64,000 nucleotides of DNA from Pseudonocardia hydrocarbonoxydans (GTDB lineage: Bacteria > Actinomycetota > Actinomycetes > Mycobacteriales > Pseudonocardiaceae): the NCBI RefSeq assembly GCF_006539565.1, contig NZ_BJNG01000006.1:100446-164445 (forward strand), in the 5' to 3' direction. The translations under genes and the position numbers were made by a program. Below, in pieces: positions 54,545 through 64,000 of the stretch. The notes under the pieces are model-generated. The model saw only the letters and a list, made by a program, of their open reading frames with translations. It was not told the origin of the DNA and searched no databases. How positions within the stretch are numbered: the stretch's first letter is position 1; each line of letters starts with the position of its first letter.

Positions 54545-55168
54545 GTGAACGTACTCGTCGACGCCATCGTGGGCATGCCGCCGTGGCTCGTGGTCGTACT
54601 CGTGTTCGCGTTGCCCGCGCTGGAGGCGTCGGCGTTCGTCGGGCTGGTGGTGCCCGGTGAGACCGCGGTGCTGGTCGGGGGCGTCGTCGCGCACGGCGGC
54701 GGCCTGCCGCTGTGGGCCGTGATCGTCGCCGGCGTCGCGGGAGCCGCCGTCGGCGACCAGATCGGCTATCTCGTCGGCCGCCGCTACGGCGACGCGTTGC
54801 TGGCCCGGGTTCCGGCTCGCGTCCGGCGGTCCGGCGAGCTGGACCGGGCCATCGGACTGGTGCGCCGCCGCGGGGCGATGGCCGTGGTCATCGGGCGGTG
54901 GGCGGCGGCTCTGCGCGCCCTCGTGCCCGGAATCGCCGGGATGAGCGGGGTTCCCCGCACGCGGTTCACCGTGGCCAACATGGCCGGCGGGGCGCTGTGG
55001 GCCGGGGCGGTGGCGGTGCTCGGCTTCGCCGCGGGGGCGTCCTACAGGGCGCTGGAGGCGCAGCTCAACCTCGGGGCCGAGATCCTGCTCGGGGTGATCC
55101 TGGTCGGCGCCGTCGGCTGGGTCTGGTGGTCACGGCGACGGAGCCCGTCAGCCGGCGACCCGGGCTGA
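54545..55168 (+). CDS. DedA-family membrane protein (second copy)
   Basis: About 207 residues. FALPALEASAFVGLVVPGE is the re-entrant loop signature; GDQIGYLVGRRYG; GRWAAALRALVPGIAGMSG with the conserved R-x(3)-P core; C-terminal helix followed by WWSRRRS. The start is uncertain among GTG 54491, 54542 and 54545. Divergent from regulator 2. Its 3' end overlaps the convergent permease pseudogene by 21 bp. Similar role to the DedA at 23192 but clearly divergent in sequence. Confidence 0.87.
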   Translation: MNVLVDAIVGMPPWLVVVLVFALPALEASAFVGLVVPGETAVLVGGVVAHGGGLPLWAVIVAGVAGAAVGDQIGYLVGRRYGDALLARVPARVRRSGELDRAIGLVRRRGAMAVVIGRWAAALRALVPGIAGMSGVPRTRFTVANMAGGALWAGAVAVLGFAAGASYRALEAQLNLGAEILLGVILVGAVGWVWWSRRRSPSAGDPG

Positions 55169-57067
55169 TCCGACGGGCGGCGAGGCGCCCAGCCACCCAC
55201 GCTCCCGGCGGCCGAGATGGTAGGGCACGTCGATGACGACCACCCCGGGCTGCTGGAGCAACCTCGCCTTGAGCCGCAGCGCGCTCTGGTTGTGCAGCAG
55301 GTTCTGCCACCAGCGCGCCACGACGTACTCGGGCAGGAACACGGTGACGACCGCCCGGTCCTCGCCGCCGAGACCCGCGATGTGCTCGACCAGCGGTTCG
55401 CCGATGTCGTGGTAGGGCGCGTCCAGCACCCGCAGCGGCACGGGCAGGTGGTGGCGCAGCCAGTCGACGCGCAGCTGCTCGACGGCGCCCGCCTCGCCGG
55501 CCGCGCTGACCGCCTCGACCGTGTCCGGCCGCAGCGCCGAGGCGAGGGCGAGTGCGCGAAGGACGGGCCGGTTGACCCGGGCGACCAGCACGACCGCGTG
55601 TACCCGGGCGGGCGGCGCCGGCCGCTCGTCGTCGTCGACGAACAGCTCGGCCTCGACCCGGGCGTAGTAGCGGCCGATGCCGCGCATCACCGCGTACAGC
55701 ACGGCCATCGCCAGCACCGCGAGCCAGGCCCCCTGCAGGACCTTCGTCGCGAACACGACGAGCAGGACGACACCGGTGAGCACGGCCCCGGCGAGGTTGA
55801 GCGCGCGCCCGCCGGATCGGGCCGCGCTGCGCGTCGTCGGCGGTGGCGAGGCGGCGTGACCAGTGGCGCACCATCCCGGCCTGGGACAGGGTGAAGCTGG
55901 TGAACACCCCGATGATGTAGAGGTGCAGCAGCGCCTCCAGGTCGGCGTCGAACAGCAGGATCAGCGCGGTCGCCACCGCGGCGAGCAGCAGGATCCCGTT
56001 GCCGAACACCAGACGGTCGCCGCGCTACGCGAGCTGGCGGGGCAGGTGGCCGTCCCTCCCGAGCACGGAGGTCAGCATCGGGAACCCGTTGAACGCCGTG
56101 TTCGCCGCCAGGATCAGGATGCCGGCCGTCGCGGCCTGGTAGAGGTAGAACAGGGCCGACCCGGGGCCGATCCCGCTCGCCGCCAGCTGCGAGAGCACCG
56201 ACGGGTTGCCGCCCGGAGCGGCCCGGGCGGACAGCGCCACGGCGAGCACGGTGATGCCGGCGAACATCGTCACCGCGATGGCGCCCATCGCCACCAGGGT
56301 CATCGCCGCGTTGCGGGCCTGGGGCGCGCGGAACGCGGGCACGCCGTTGCTCACCGCCTCGACCCCGGTCAGGGCGGTGCAGCCGGACGCGAACGCGCGC
56401 AGCAGCAGCGCTGCGGCGAGCAGGCCGCCGACGGCCGTCGTCGGTGGCACCGGGAGCGCCGCGGACTCGGCGGGCGGGAGCGTGCCGGTGGCCGCACGGA
56501 CGCCCGCGACGACGAACAGCAGGTAGGTCAGGCCGATGAACAGGTAGGTCGGCACCGCGAACGCTCGCCCCGACTCCCTCACCCCGCGCAGGTTCACCAG
56601 GGCCAGTGCCACGACGAGGACGGCGGCGATCGGCGCGGCGTAGGGCACGAGCGAGGGGAACGCCGATGTCACGGCGATCACCCCGGAGGTCACCGAGACC
56701 GCCACGGTCATCACGTAGTCGACCAGCAGCGCGCTCGCCGCGACCAGCGCCGCGGGCTCGCCCAGGTTCTCCCGGCTCACCACGTACGCGCCGCCGCCGT
56801 TCGGGTAGGCGTACACGGTCTGCCCGTAGGAGGCGACGACGACCAGGAGCAGCACCGCCACCGCGGCCGCGACCGGCACGGACAGCGACAGGAACGCCAG
56901 TCCCCTGCCGCGAGCACCAGCACGATCTGCTCGGTGGCGTAGGCGACCGAGGAGATGGGGTCGCTGCAGAACACCGGGAGCGCGATGCGCTTGCGCAGCC
57001 GGGTCTCCCCGAGGCGGTGGATGCTCACCGGCGGACCGACCACGAAGCGTTTGACGACGTTGACCAC
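55148..57067 (-). pseudogene. APC-family permease, nonsense codon plus two frameshifts
   Basis: GTG 57067 opens NVVKRFVVGPPVSIHRLGE and CSDPISSVAYATEQIVLVLA (amino acid/APC superfamily start). The frame shifts near 56905 into VAAAVAVLLLVVVASYGQTV and YPNGGGAYVVSRENLGE. A TAG at 56025-56027 follows LPRQLA, after which the same frame resumes VFGNGILLLAAVATALILLF. It shifts again near 55810 into LTGVVLLVVFATKVLQGAWL. The C-terminal cytosolic domain ends at 55148 (TVFLPEYVVARWWQNLLHNQ). About 640 residues if repaired. Confidence 0.8.
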
Positions 57068-57107
57068 GGGCTCGTCCTCCCCGATCGGTGCCGCCGGTCT
57101 CACGGGT

Positions 57108-57146
57108 GGGCCCGCCGCACCCTGAGGGGAAGGGTGCGGCGGGCCC
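57108..57146. terminator. Strong hairpin between the PepSY and permease genes
   Basis: Perfect 16-bp stem (GGGCCCGCCGCACCCT and its complement) with 7-nt loop GAGGGGA. Downstream of the PepSY gene on its strand, so it likely ends that transcript. Confidence 0.8.
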
Positions 57147-57170
57147 GGTGGGAACCAGTCGGCCGGATAC

Positions 57171-57725
57171 TCAGCGGGTCGGCACCGGAGCGCCCGTCGT
57201 GCTCCCCGCGTCGTCGGTCTCCGGCTGCTGCTCCCCGTTCTCGGGCCCTTCGGCGGCCTCGTTCTCCCCGCCTGCGTCCTCGCCGTCGTCGGGCTCGGAG
57301 GCCAGTACCGCCGCGTTGCCCGCGTCGACCTTGACCTCGACGGCCGACCCGTCGGCCCGGGTCACGACGATCTCGTAGACCAGCGAGCCGTCCTCGTCAC
57401 CCAGATGCGGGGCGCCCGCGGTGCCCGGTTCGGCCGCGGTGGCCGCCGCGACGGCCTGGTCCGGGGTGACGGTGGCGAGCCCGGCGAGCGCCTGCGCCTC
57501 GGCCGCCTCGTCCTGCTCGCCGGCCTGCTCGGGCACGCTGATGCTGCCGCGCACGGTCGCCTCGCCGGACTCGTCGCCCTCGGCCTGCTCGGAGGTCGAC
57601 GGCGGCGCGGGCTGGCCGGTCTGCGCGAGCGCCACGGCCGTGCCGCCGCCGAGCAGTACCGCGCCTGCGGTCACGACCACCGCCGTCCGGGCGATCCGGG
57701 TGCGGGTCGTCGTTCTCGGGTTCAT
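57171..57725 (-). CDS. Exported PepSY-domain protein
   Basis: 184 residues. Signal TAVVVTAGAVLLGGGTAVALAQ; one PepSY domain (about 85-145: LATVTPDQAVAAATAAEPGT, LVYEIVVTRADGSAVEVKVD). The tail is acidic. PepSY proteins often modulate extracytosolic proteases or sensors and commonly lie beside two-component systems. AGGAAGGAACC precedes ATG 57725. DR box 8 lies 69-84 nt upstream and a terminator hairpin follows, so it is a single-gene unit. Confidence 0.88.
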   Translation of the reverse strand: MNPRTTTRTRIARTAVVVTAGAVLLGGGTAVALAQTGQPAPPSTSEQAEGDESGEATVRGSISVPEQAGEQDEAAEAQALAGLATVTPDQAVAAATAAEPGTAGAPHLGDEDGSLVYEIVVTRADGSAVEVKVDAGNAAVLASEPDDGEDAGGENEAAEGPENGEQQPETDDAGSTTGAPVPTR

Positions 57726-57775
57726 CGGGAGGGGGTTCCTTCCTCGGGGTCACCGGCCCGTGCGGGCCGACGGCT

Positions 57776-57967
57776 TCACCGTGTCGCCCGAACGCTGTGG
57801 AGACGCTGAGTACGGGGCCCGCCGCCGCCCCCGACGCAGGCACGTGGAGCGGGCCGGCGGGGCGGCGGCAACGAGCGCGTCACCCCCCGCAGCACCCGCC
57901 CCATCACCAGCGCCACCACCACCGCGGTGACCGGCCACACCGCGAGTACCACCCACCACCAGCTCAT
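57776..57967 (-). CDS. Small membrane protein (63 aa)
   Basis: One N-terminal helix MSWWWVVLAVWPVTAVVVAL, then a basic Arg/Pro-rich cytosolic tail. GGAGG lies somewhat far upstream of ATG 57967. DR box 9 lies 80-95 nt upstream; DR box 8 falls inside its 3' end. Function unknown; small membrane peptides of this form are frequent beside envelope-stress systems. Confidence 0.6.
   Translation of the reverse strand: MSWWWVVLAVWPVTAVVVALVMGRVLRGVTRSLPPPRRPAPRACVGGGGGPRTQRLHSVRATR
57794..57809 (-). promoter_or_regulatory. DR box 8 (TCAGC-GTCTCC-ACAGC)
   Basis: Minus-strand direct repeat upstream of the PepSY gene, within the end of the small membrane protein gene. Confidence 0.65.
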
Positions 57968-58046
57968 CGCTCTGCCCTGCCTCCGTGACGTGACACCGTG
58001 CCCCGGACCACGGCCGGTGTGCGCTCGGCCGACGATCCGCGCGGCC

Positions 58047-58062
58047 GCTGTGGAGGCGCTGA
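58047..58062 (-). promoter_or_regulatory. DR box 9 (TCAGC-GCCTCC-ACAGC)
   Basis: Lies between the divergent small membrane protein and esterase genes, 36-51 nt before the esterase GTG. Close in sequence to DR box 8. Confidence 0.65.
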
Positions 58063-58097
58063 GCGACACGGCCACCGCCGTGGGGGAGACTGGCGAC

Positions 58098-59402
58098 GTG
58101 GGTACCGTGGCCGAGTGGTCGTTGCTGACCGGACCGATCCCGGTGCTGCTCCTGGCCGGCGGGGGGATCGCTCTCGCCGTGCTGGCCGTCGGCGACCGCG
58201 ACCGGCGGTGGTACCACCGAGTGGTGCCCCGGGCGCTGATCGGTGCCGCGCTGGCGGTCGCGCTCGCGTGGCTGACGTTGACCGCGCTACGGCCGTTCCC
58301 CGACCCGCTGCCCACCGTGGTGTGGGTCGCCCTCGCGGCGGCGCTGGTGGCGGTGGGGCTGGCGGTGGGCCGCGCCCGACGCAGTAGGCGGCAGGTCGTG
58401 GTGGCCGTCGGCGGGGTCGTTCTGGTGGTGGCGGCCGCCCTGGGCCTGGTGAACCTGCAGTACGGGGCGTACCCGACCGTGGGGGTCGCGCTCGGCCTGC
58501 CCCCGGCCAACCAGGTCGACTTCGCCCAGGTTTCAGAAGTTGCGCCCGGCGTGGTGGTGCGGCCACCCGGGCAGCCGCTGTCGACGGTGTGGCGGCCGCC
58601 GCCCGGGCTTCCGGCCGCCGGGACGGTCTCCGAGGTGCCGGTCCCGGCGCCGACGTCCGGGTTCGTCGCCCGGCCCGCCTGGATCTACCTGCCGCCCGCG
58701 TACCAGGCCGTACCCCGTCCTCAGCTCCCGGTGCTCGTCCTGCTCAGCGGGCAGCCGGGCGGGCCACGGGACTGGCTCGACGGCGGAGGTCTGGCGGCGA
58801 TGCTGGACCGGTTCGCCGCGACGCACGCCGGGCTCGCGCCCGTCGTGGTGATGCCCGACTGGCTCGGCGCGCCGCTGACGAACACCCTGTGCCTGGACTC
58901 CCGGCTCGGCAACGTGCAGACCTACCTGACCGTCGACGTTCCGGCGTGGGTCCGCGCGTTCCTGCAGGTCGATCCCGACCCGTCTTCCTGGGCGGTCGGC
59001 GGCCTCTCCGCGGGTGGCACCTGCTCGTTGCAGCTCGCCGTCAACGCCCCGCAGGTGTATCCCACCTTCATCGACCTCTCCGGCCAGTCCGAGCCCACGC
59101 TGGGCGACCGGGCCGGCACGGTCGCCGCTGCCTTCGGTGGCGACCCCGCCGCGTTCGCCGCCGTCAACCCGCTCGACGTCCTCGCGGCCCGCAGCTTCCC
59201 CGGCAGCGCCGGGCAGGTCATCGTCGGCGCGGCCGACGCCGCCTATCGCGGCCAGGCGATGCAGGTGGCCGACGCGGGCAGGCGGGCCGGTATGCAGATC
59301 GACTACCGCGAGCTCCCCGGCGGCCACGACTGGCGGGTGTGGTCGGCCGGCCTCGAATCGTCACTTCCGTGGCTGGCGACCCGGATCCACCTCACCCCGT
59401 AG
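58098..59402 (+). CDS. Membrane-anchored esterase (alpha/beta hydrolase, esterase D/antigen 85-like)
   Basis: 434 residues. Four N-terminal membrane helices (residues ~10-125) precede an extracytosolic alpha/beta hydrolase of the putative-esterase family: RPAWIYLPPAY, LPVLVLLSGQPGGPRDW, nucleophile Ser304 in GGLSAGGT and His410 in PGGHDWRVW. Resembles actinobacterial membrane-linked esterases related to mycolyltransferases, though no mycolate genes are seen. GGGGGAGA precedes GTG 58098. Under DR box 9. Confidence 0.88.
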   Translation: MGTVAEWSLLTGPIPVLLLAGGGIALAVLAVGDRDRRWYHRVVPRALIGAALAVALAWLTLTALRPFPDPLPTVVWVALAAALVAVGLAVGRARRSRRQVVVAVGGVVLVVAAALGLVNLQYGAYPTVGVALGLPPANQVDFAQVSEVAPGVVVRPPGQPLSTVWRPPPGLPAAGTVSEVPVPAPTSGFVARPAWIYLPPAYQAVPRPQLPVLVLLSGQPGGPRDWLDGGGLAAMLDRFAATHAGLAPVVVMPDWLGAPLTNTLCLDSRLGNVQTYLTVDVPAWVRAFLQVDPDPSSWAVGGLSAGGTCSLQLAVNAPQVYPTFIDLSGQSEPTLGDRAGTVAAAFGGDPAAFAAVNPLDVLAARSFPGSAGQVIVGAADAAYRGQAMQVADAGRRAGMQIDYRELPGGHDWRVWSAGLESSLPWLATRIHLTP

Positions 59403-59408
59403 ACGCGT

Positions 59409-59424
59409 TCAGCGTCCTCTCAAC
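59409..59424 (+). promoter_or_regulatory. DR box 10 (TCAGC-GTCCTC-TCAAC)
   Basis: 74-89 nt before ATG 59498; identical to DR box 1. Confidence 0.65.
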
Positions 59425-59497
59425 GTCGTGGCGGCACCGTCGCAGGTGCAGGACACCGGTGGTTCGGCCGGCGCCCACGACAAGAGGAGACATCGAC

Positions 59498-59818
59498 ATG
59501 GCATTCGTTCCCTGGACCATCAGCCCCCCACCGGACGGCACCGGCCGCGGCTCGATCGCGCTGCCGCTGGACCCGCTGGGCGAGTCGGCGGTGCTGCCCG
59601 AGGGCAGTGGCGCCTGGGTGCGCGTCGCGGCCTACGCCGACAAGATCACGGTGTCGCGGCTCGCCTGCCACGGCACGACCCACACCGAGTACGAGCCCGG
59701 CACGCTGGAGGCCGGCGGTGACCACGCCTGGGAGATCCCCGAGGGGACTTACCAGGTGGAGCTGGACTACGAGTGCTCCGCACCCTTCGCGGTGCTCGTG
59801 TCCACCCTCGCGCCGTAG
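59498..59818 (+). CDS. Small soluble protein of unknown function
   Basis: 106 residues, acidic, no signal or membrane helix: MAFVPWTISPPPDG, then SIALPLDPLGESAVLPEG and GDHAWEIPEGTYQVELDYEC. Probably beta-rich. AGAGGAGA precedes ATG 59498. A single-gene unit with DR box 10 upstream and a terminator hairpin downstream. Not recognised. Confidence 0.75.
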   Translation: MAFVPWTISPPPDGTGRGSIALPLDPLGESAVLPEGSGAWVRVAAYADKITVSRLACHGTTHTEYEPGTLEAGGDHAWEIPEGTYQVELDYECSAPFAVLVSTLAP

Positions 59819-59830
59819 GCGTCGACCCGG

Positions 59831-59861
59831 GCCGGTCCCGCGAGCGATCCGCGGGACCGGC
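59831..59861. terminator. Hairpin downstream of the 59498 gene
   Basis: Perfect 12-bp stem GCCGGTCCCGCG / CGCGGGACCGGC with a 7-nt loop, 12 nt after the stop codon. Confidence 0.75.
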
Positions 59862-60038
59862 TCTGCCGTGCGGTGGTGTGGTGGCCCGCTATCGTTCCCA
59901 GTCGATGCGGGTGCTGGACACGATCCGACGGGACGGCATGCTCTTCTTCCACCGCGGCTTCCCCCGCGGTAACGACCGACGGCTGTGGACGGCGAGACAC
60001 GGGTCGTCGCTGCCCCGGCACGCGACCTGGATCCGTTC

Positions 60039-62590
60039 ATGACCACGCAACGTGACACCGCCTCGCCGCCTGGCCCACGGGATCGGTGGTCGGGTGCGGC
60101 GGCGCTGCGCCTGCGCGCGACACTGCGGCACGCCCCGGTGACGACGGGGCTCGTCGCAGCCCTGTGGGTGATCGGCATCTCGACCGGCAGCCTACTCGGC
60201 GGGCCTGCGGCTCCGCTGCGCTCCACGATCGCGATCGGCGTCCCGACGCTGTCCACGGGCTCCTGGTGGACCCCGCTGACCAGCATGCTGTGGTGCTCGG
60301 GGCCGGTCGGCTACCTGGCCACGACCGCGCTGTTGCTGGGACTCCTCGCGCCAGTGGAACACCGCGCCGGTCCGGTCCGCACCGCGGCCCTGCTCATCGG
60401 CTCACACGCCGTCGGTGTGCTGGGTGGCACCGGGCTCGTCGCCCTCGGCGCCGCCGCCGGTGAGCCCTGGGCGCTGCGCCTCGCCACCGACGTCGCGGTG
60501 GGGCCCTCCCCCGGTGTCGTGGGCGCGGCGTTGGCGGTGAGCGTGCGGCTGGGCGCGCTGTGGCGGCGCAGGCTGCGGGTTCTGGTGGTCGTGGTGCTGG
60601 TCATGCTGGCCCTGTACTCGGGGTCGCTGCAGGACGTGCTGCGCCTGGGCGGCGGCCTGGTCGGGCTGGCCGCCGGTCCGGTGCTGCTCGGCCGCCCGCG
60701 GGGGCGCGTGCCGGGTGCGGCCACCGGCCCCGAGGTCCGCACCCTGGTGGCCCTGGTCGTCGCAGCCTCGGCCGCCGGGCCGCTGATCGCCGCCCTGTCC
60801 GGCACCGCGATCGGCCCGCTGTCGGTACTGCGTTTCCTCGTGCTCCCGCCCCCACCCGACCCCGCCACGGTAGCGGCGATCTGCGCCGATCCCGCCACCG
60901 TCGACGACTGCGCGGGCCTGCAGTTCCGGCTGCGCCTGGGTGGCGTCGGGCCCGCGGTATGTCGGTACTGCCGGTGCTGGTCCTGCTCGCCCTCGCCGAG
61001 GGGCTGCGTCGGGGCCGGCGGTTCGCATGGTTCGGCGCCGTCGGCGTCAACGTGCTGTTCGCCCTGCTCGGCCTGGTCCTCGCGGTACTCACCTTCGCGA
61101 CCCCGGTCGAGCGGCTCGTCGCCTTCGGCGGCGCGACGGACGCCCAGTTCTACGCCGGAGTGGCGACGAGCGTCCTGCAGCCGCTGGCCGTCGTGGCCCT
61201 GCTGCTGGTGACGCGGCACCGGTTCCGCGTGCTCGCACCGGCCCGGGCCTACCGCGGATGGAGCCGCGCCGTCCTCGGCACCCTGGTGGGGGTCTCGGTG
61301 CTCTACATCCTGCTGGGGTACCTGCTCCGGAACCGGTTCGACCCCGTCCCCGACCTGGTCGACCTGCTCCTCGACCTGCCGACCCGGTTCCTGCCGCCCG
61401 GGTATTTCGGCGAGATCGAGATCGCGTTCCTGCCGGTCGACACCCCCGCCACGGTGCTCTACGAGTGGACGGGCGTGGTGTTCTGGACCGTCACGCTGGC
61501 TGCCTCGCTGTGGCTGGTCACCCGCGTCCGCCCCGTCACCGGCGACGCCGACGCCGCCCGCTCCCTGATCGTCGGCGGCGGCGGCTCCACGCTGTCGTGG
61601 CTGGCCACCTGGGCGGGCAACAGCTACTGGTTCACCGCGGACGGCCGCGCCGGCGTCGCCTACCGGGTGATCGGCCGCGTGGCCCTCACCACCGGAGAGC
61701 CCTTCGGCCACCCCGACGCCCGCCCGGACGCGGTCGAGGAGTTCACCCGCTTCTGCGCCGAGCACGCCTGGACGCCGTGCCTCTACAGCGTCGGCCAGGC
61801 CGTCCGGGACCACGCCGTCGAGCTGGGCTGGCAGTCGGTCCAGGTGGCCGAGGAGACCGTCGTCGCCCTGCCCGGTCTCGCGTTCACCGGGAAGCGGTGG
61901 CAGGACGTCCGCTCCGCACTGAACAAGGCGGGCAAGGCCGGGATCACGGCCGAGACGCTGGCGTTCGCCCACGCGCCCCTGAGCCTCACCGAGCAGATCC
62001 GGGCACTGTCCGAGGAATGGGTCGGGGACAAGGGCCTGCCCGAGATGGGCTTCACCCTCGGCGGGCTCGACGAGCTGCGCGACGACGCCGTGCGGTGCCT
62101 GGTCGCCGTCGACGCCGACCGGACGGTGCACGGCATCACGAGCTGGCTGCCCGTGCACGAGGACGGCCGTATCGTCGGCTGGACCCTGGACTTCATGCGC
62201 CGTCCCGAGTCGGGGTTCCGCGGCGTGATGGAGTTCCTCATCGCCGCCGCCGCGCAGAGGTTCCGCGACGAGGGCTGTGCGTTCCTGAGCCTGTCCGGCG
62301 CCCCGCTCGCCCGCGTCGACCGCGGGCAGGAGCCCGATGCCCTGCAACGCCTGCTGGACCGGATCGGCAGCGCGCTGGAGCCGGTGTACGGGTTCCGCTC
62401 ACTTCTCGCGTTCAAGGCCAAGTTCCAACCGGAGTACCGGCCGCTCCACATGGCATGTCCCGATGTCGCGACCATGCCCGCCGTCGGCACGGCGATCGCC
62501 CGGGCCTACCTGCCGGGGATGGGACCCACACACGCCCTGCGCCTCCTGGGCAGGCTGCGAACCGGACGTCGGGCACCGGACGAAGGGTGA
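60039..62590 (+). CDS. MprF-like membrane protein with C-terminal DUF2156 aminoacyl-PG synthase domain, one frameshift
   Basis: N-terminal half: rhomboid-like set of helices (TTGLVAALWVIGISTGSLLG, WTPLTSMLWCSGPVGYLATT). Near 60955 the frame slips by one base and resumes MSVLPVLVLLALAEGLRRGR. More helices follow, then the soluble DUF2156/LPG-synthase domain (SLIVGGGGSTLSWLATWAGN, FTADGRAGVAYRVIGRVAL, DVRSALNKAGKAG, MDFMRRPESG-like LDFMRRPESGFRGVMEFLI). Transfers an amino acid from tRNA to phosphatidylglycerol in MprF. About 850 residues if joined. One base would restore it, so error is likely. The start is weakly supported; GTG 59985 is possible. Confidence 0.78.
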
Positions 62591-62690
62591 CCGCTGCCCG
62601 GGAGCCGTACTCGCCGTCTCACGACCACGCACTCCCCCGAATCCCGCGGATCCCCACGCAGAATTGGGCGTTGGCTAACCCGATTCGACC

Positions 62691-62707
62691 CGGCCACTAA
62701 CTGGCCG
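62691..62707. promoter_or_regulatory. Palindrome CGGCCA-N5-TGGCCG upstream of the ATP-grasp gene
   Basis: Exact 6-bp inverted repeat placed just upstream of the -10 (62712), covering the -35 region; a likely repressor site. Confidence 0.5.
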
Positions 62708-62711
62708 TCCT

Positions 62712-62717
62712 TAACGT
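62712..62717 (+). promoter_or_regulatory. Leaderless promoter -10 (TAACGT) of the ATP-grasp gene
   Basis: TAACGT is followed by 7 nt and the ATG at 62725. Favours ATG 62725 over GTG 62716. Confidence 0.65.
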
Positions 62718-62724
62718 GAGAGGC

Positions 62725-63945
62725 ATGGTGCACCCCTGCCCGTCCGAAGCTCCTTCTCGGCACGCTCTGCCCCGCGCCGTCCTGCTCTGTCCCAACGACG
62801 GCGCATTGACCGTCGCACGGCGGTTGGTGCGCCGCGGTGTCGCGGTACACGCACTGACCGACGAGCGGTACGCCTACGTCCTCGCCGCGAGGGGTGTGCG
62901 GGGCCGGGTGATGCCGGACATACGGCGAAATCCGCACGTGTGGTTACAAGAACTGTCTGAACTGGCCACCGCCGGCGGGGAGGAGGGCGGGGTCGTCCTG
63001 TCGGGCTCCGACGCAGCGACCGAGTTCCTCGCGCACAACCGCACGGAGATCCCGGGCTCGCTCCGCACCTTCGAGTCGAAGGACGGCATGCACCTCGCCC
63101 TGATGAACAAGAGCGAGCTGTATCGGCAAGCCACGGCGGCCGGAGTTCGCACCCCCGGAATGTGGCACGTACGCAATCACGAGGATCTCGTGGCACTCGA
63201 CGGTCAAGTGGCCTTCCCGTGCATTCTCAAGCCGTCGCTGGGCCATGTCGCCAAGGAGCTCGTCGGGGTGGGGACGGTACGCGTCGAATCCGACGATCAC
63301 CTGTTCACGCACGCGCGTGCGCTGCTCGACCACGACCTGGACCTGGTCGTGACCGAACTGGTGCCCGGCCCCGAGACCGCGTTGCTGGGTGCGGTGACCA
63401 TCCGAAACGCAAACGGCGACTACCTGCTCGAGTACGGCCGGCGGAAGATCCGCCAGTGGCCACCGGACTACGGCACCGGATCATTGCTGGAATCGGCAGA
63501 CGTGCCGGACATGCTCGCGCTGAACCGGCGACTGCTCGACCACGTCGGCTACGTGGGCCTGTCCAGCTGCGAGGCGAAGCGGCACGCCGTGACCGGGGAG
63601 CTGTACCTCATCGAGATCAACGTGCGGATGCCGGCGAACTACGGTTTGTCGCAGGCATGCGGCGTCGACGGCGCCTGGCGGCTCTACGCGGCGCTGGCGG
63701 GGCTCCCACTCGACCCGCAGCCGGCCCAGGTGAACGGCCGCAAGGTGATGATGCATCCCGACCTGCTCGCCGCAGCGGCCCAGCTGCGCTCCCGGCCACG
63801 GTCGCTCGGAGCGCTGCTGGCCAGCTGGCGCGGCACACGTGATTTCGGGGTGTTCTCACTACGTGACCTGCGCCCAGCGGTCGCGCTGGCCCGTCAAGAG
63901 CTGCGCGAGCTCGGCGCCGGTCAAGTCCCTGGACGTGGTGTTTGA
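62725..63945 (+). CDS. ATP-grasp ligase of unknown substrate
   Basis: 406 residues. An N-terminal Rossmann-like part (AVLLCPNDGALTVARRLVRR, VVLSGSDAATEFLAHN) is followed by the ATP-grasp fold: KDGMHLALMNKSELYRQA, FPCILKPSLGHVAKELV (ATP-binding Lys), VVTELVPGPETALLGAV, and metal ligands in LYLIEINVRMPANYG. Links a carboxylate to an amine or similar via acyl-phosphate. The pattern resembles cell-surface or peptide-modifying carboxylate-amine ligases. Slightly lower GC in third positions than neighbours (AATCAC, GGTTTG codons), perhaps newer to the genome. No partner gene is visible before the window ends. Confidence 0.85.
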   Translation: MVHPCPSEAPSRHALPRAVLLCPNDGALTVARRLVRRGVAVHALTDERYAYVLAARGVRGRVMPDIRRNPHVWLQELSELATAGGEEGGVVLSGSDAATEFLAHNRTEIPGSLRTFESKDGMHLALMNKSELYRQATAAGVRTPGMWHVRNHEDLVALDGQVAFPCILKPSLGHVAKELVGVGTVRVESDDHLFTHARALLDHDLDLVVTELVPGPETALLGAVTIRNANGDYLLEYGRRKIRQWPPDYGTGSLLESADVPDMLALNRRLLDHVGYVGLSSCEAKRHAVTGELYLIEINVRMPANYGLSQACGVDGAWRLYAALAGLPLDPQPAQVNGRKVMMHPDLLAAAAQLRSRPRSLGALLASWRGTRDFGVFSLRDLRPAVALARQELRELGAGQVPGRGV

Positions 63946-64000
63946 CGACGGTCGCGTAATCTTCGTGTAGCTGGTTAGGCGCTGAGCGCCGGGATGTCGA
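63946..64000. other. Window end, no gene assigned
   Basis: Contains GGCGCTGAGCGCC, a short palindrome-like stretch. On the minus strand one frame reads DIPALSA then stop, which could be the end of a gene beyond the edge; not supportable alone. Confidence 0.3.

Overview
The window is very GC-rich, uses GTG starts freely and has many 4-base GTGA/ATGA gene overlaps. Gene order over the first 22 kb follows the Mycobacterium tuberculosis Rv2172c-Rv2190c envelope locus, but the window lacks several mycobacterial genes and carries a ROK glucokinase and carotenoid genes. This points to a non-mycobacterial actinomycete, most likely a Pseudonocardia-like member of the Pseudonocardiaceae (inference from gene content and order; no database was consulted).

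Region A (1-22.5 kb, conserved core). In order: metF (cut by the edge), a GGPP synthase (idsA2/crtE position), crtI, an mptA-type mannosyltransferase, crtB, an Rv2175c-like DNA-binding protein, the PASTA kinase pknL, class II DAHP synthase aroG, a GPGG small membrane protein, RNase AS, a MASE1-like/PAS/GGDEF diguanylate cyclase, a PlsC acyltransferase, a small membrane protein, ROK glucokinase with a small partner gene, an ArsA ATPase, two SRPBCC proteins, a metallophosphoesterase, fadD15, pimB', and an internally deleted NlpC/P60 hydrolase. Apart from that last gene, all appear intact. Many have the same leaderless promoter: TANNNT placed 6-7 nt before the start codon.

Region B (22.7-62.6 kb, accessory). 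It opens with an IS110 transposase remnant and holds stress and envelope modules. These are a DedA/phosphodiester glycosidase pair; two OmpR-type two-component systems; a CstR-type persulfide module; a flavin electron-transfer operon (FMN-binding protein, ApbE, ferric-reductase-like protein, degenerate receiver) downstream of a lipoprotein/ABC/FtsX operon; an S1C protease; a CsoR-controlled copper operon (copZ, csoR, copA, multicopper oxidase); then PepSY, esterase and MprF-like genes. About a dozen genes here carry frameshifts, nonsense codons or deletion junctions.

The most notable signal is a repeated 16-bp direct-repeat element, TCAGC-N6-(A/T)CA(G/A)(C/G) with 11-bp periodicity. It occurs eight times, plus two weaker copies, almost always just upstream of envelope genes of region B and beside both two-component systems. 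It looks like the operator of one cell-envelope regulon.

Region C (62.7-64 kb) holds one intact ATP-grasp ligase gene behind a leaderless promoter that is preceded by a palindrome.
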